Positions 6,673 to 7,405 of a stretch of 7,405 nt of DNA are shown piece by piece. Numbering within the stretch: position 1 is the first letter of the stretch; each line of letters starts with the position of its first letter. The translations under genes and the position numbers were made by a program. The notes under the pieces were generated by a model. The model was given only the letters and a program-made list of their open reading frames with translations. It ran no database searches and was not told where the DNA came from. Source of the stretch: Microscillaceae bacterium (lineage in GTDB: Bacteria > Bacteroidota > Bacteroidia > Cytophagales > Microscillaceae); the NCBI GenBank assembly GCA_003449595.1, contig DMHB01000357.1, forward strand, positions 1-7,405, read 5' to 3'.

Positions 6673-6701
6673 CGAATGTATAAAGTTAAGTTTATTTCAA
6701 A
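6673..6701 (-). promoter_or_regulatory. Candidate internal promoter for rseP and its downstream gene
   Basis: Read on the - strand, TTTG (complement of 6698-6701) is followed after 17 bases by TACATTCG (complement of 6673-6680), a one-base variant of the Bacteroidetes -7 element TAnnTTTG. The -33 element overlaps the last codons of dxr. Transcription would start near 6666, about 30 bases before the rseP ATG. Two short motifs in AT-rich DNA are weak evidence. Simple read-through from dxr is the alternative. Confidence 0.35.
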
Positions 6702-7405
6702 TGTACAGCCCTGGTTTGTTGCGCCAACCGGCGGGCTTCTTCGTCAGAGGCCACATAATCGTCGTAGGTAGGGGCGGCCACAAAAGCGGCTTTGGCCATT
6801 ACTTCGGCGATGAGATCCGACATTTCTAAGAAACCGATTTTATCTTGTAAAAAAGCCTCTACGGCGATTTCATTGGCGGCATTGAGCACACAAGGCATAT
6901 TGCCTCCGCGCGCCAAGGCATCGAAAGCCAATTGCAGGTTGCGGAAAGTGGTTACATCGGGTTTTTCGAAATGCAGAGCCGGATAACGACTGAAATCAAA
7001 TCGGGGAAAATCAGCCTTGAGGCGATTGGGATAACCCAAAGCATACTGAATGGGTAGTTTCATATCGGGCAAACCCAATTGCGCTTTGAGCGAGCCATCT
7101 TCAAACTGCACCAACGAATGGATGATAGATTCGGGGTGTACAACCACATCGATTTGGTCGGGGCGGAGGTCGAACAGCCACTTGGCTTCGATTACTTCCA
7201 AGCCTTTGTTCATCAGCGAGGCCGAATCGATGGTAATTTTTGCGCCCATTGTCCAGTTGGGGTGTTTGAGGGCTTGGGCTTTGGTAACTTGCTGCAAATC
7301 AGCCACTTGCTTTCCCCGAAAGGGGCCACCCGAGGCTGTCAAGATGATTTTTTCGATGGGGTTGTGGGCTTCGCCGGTCAGGCACTGAAAAATCGCCGAG
7401 TGTTC
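6692..7405 (-). CDS. dxr: 1-deoxy-D-xylulose 5-phosphate reductoisomerase, C-terminal part (5' end outside the window)
   Basis: The visible 237 residues are the C-terminal three-fifths of DXR, the NADPH- and metal-dependent enzyme that converts 1-deoxyxylulose 5-phosphate to methylerythritol 4-phosphate in the cytoplasm, the second step of the MEP isoprenoid pathway. The frame is open to the window edge, which falls within the SEHxAIFQ motif. EHSAIFQCL, whose Glu is a metal ligand, is at 7405-7379. Next come LTASGGPFRG (phosphate and substrate loop), HPNWTMGAKITIDSASLMNK with GLEVIEAKWLF (Asn, Lys and Glu of the active site), then HPESIIHSLVQFEDGS and PDMKLPIQYALGYP. The C-terminal helical domain has GGNMPCVLNAANEIAVEAFL. 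All recognisable active-site residues in this part are intact. It is the first visible gene of the - strand cluster with rseP. Confidence 0.97.
   Translation of the reverse strand, partial: EHSAIFQCLTGEAHNPIEKIILTASGGPFRGKQVADLQQVTKAQALKHPNWTMGAKITIDSASLMNKGLEVIEAKWLFDLRPDQIDVVVHPESIIHSLVQFEDGSLKAQLGLPDMKLPIQYALGYPNRLKADFPRFDFSRYPALHFEKPDVTTFRNLQLAFDALARGGNMPCVLNAANEIAVEAFLQDKIGFLEMSDLIAEVMAKAAFVAAPTYDDYVASDEEARRLAQQTRAVHLK

Overview
The window suggests a member of the Bacteroidota, probably a free-living Cytophagales-like lineage (the phylum is well supported, the order is a guess). The grounds are a TonB-dependent receptor with an N-terminal carboxypeptidase-regulatory-like domain, the gene order dxr-rseP followed by a DUF6702-type exported protein, start codons that lack Shine-Dalgarno sequences, and promoter-like elements of the Bacteroidetes type (TTG or TTTG near -33, TAnnTTTG-like near -7).

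Layout, left to right. (1) The 3' end of a GMC-family flavin oxidoreductase on the + strand, cut by the window edge. (2) A bidirectional hairpin terminator separates it from a convergent small cytoplasmic YbjN-like protein on the - strand. (3) A 121-bp divergent intergenic region with short inverted repeats leads into a + strand TonB-dependent outer-membrane receptor of the hemin/hemoglobin (HmuR-like) class, which ends in a strong intrinsic terminator nested inside a second inverted repeat. (4) Two small + strand exported proteins of unknown function follow, preceded by a good Bacteroidetes-type promoter. They are clear tandem paralogs. (5) Convergent to them, with only 4 bases between the stop codons, lies a - strand cluster read right to left: dxr (partial), rseP and a DUF6702-like exported protein.

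How the genes fit together. The dxr-rseP-DUF6702 cluster is ordinary housekeeping: isoprenoid precursor synthesis (MEP pathway), regulated intramembrane proteolysis, and a secreted protein of unknown role. The receptor would import an iron or heme-type ligand across the outer membrane using TonB energy. The least explained element is the tandem pair at 3781-4686. Their shared motifs (PYLRREA, VDKxKLGI, VMRNY, QTP, YGLLGENP) do not match a family I can name with confidence, and they are the best candidates for something undescribed. I see no RNA genes, insertion sequences, CRISPR arrays or phage features.
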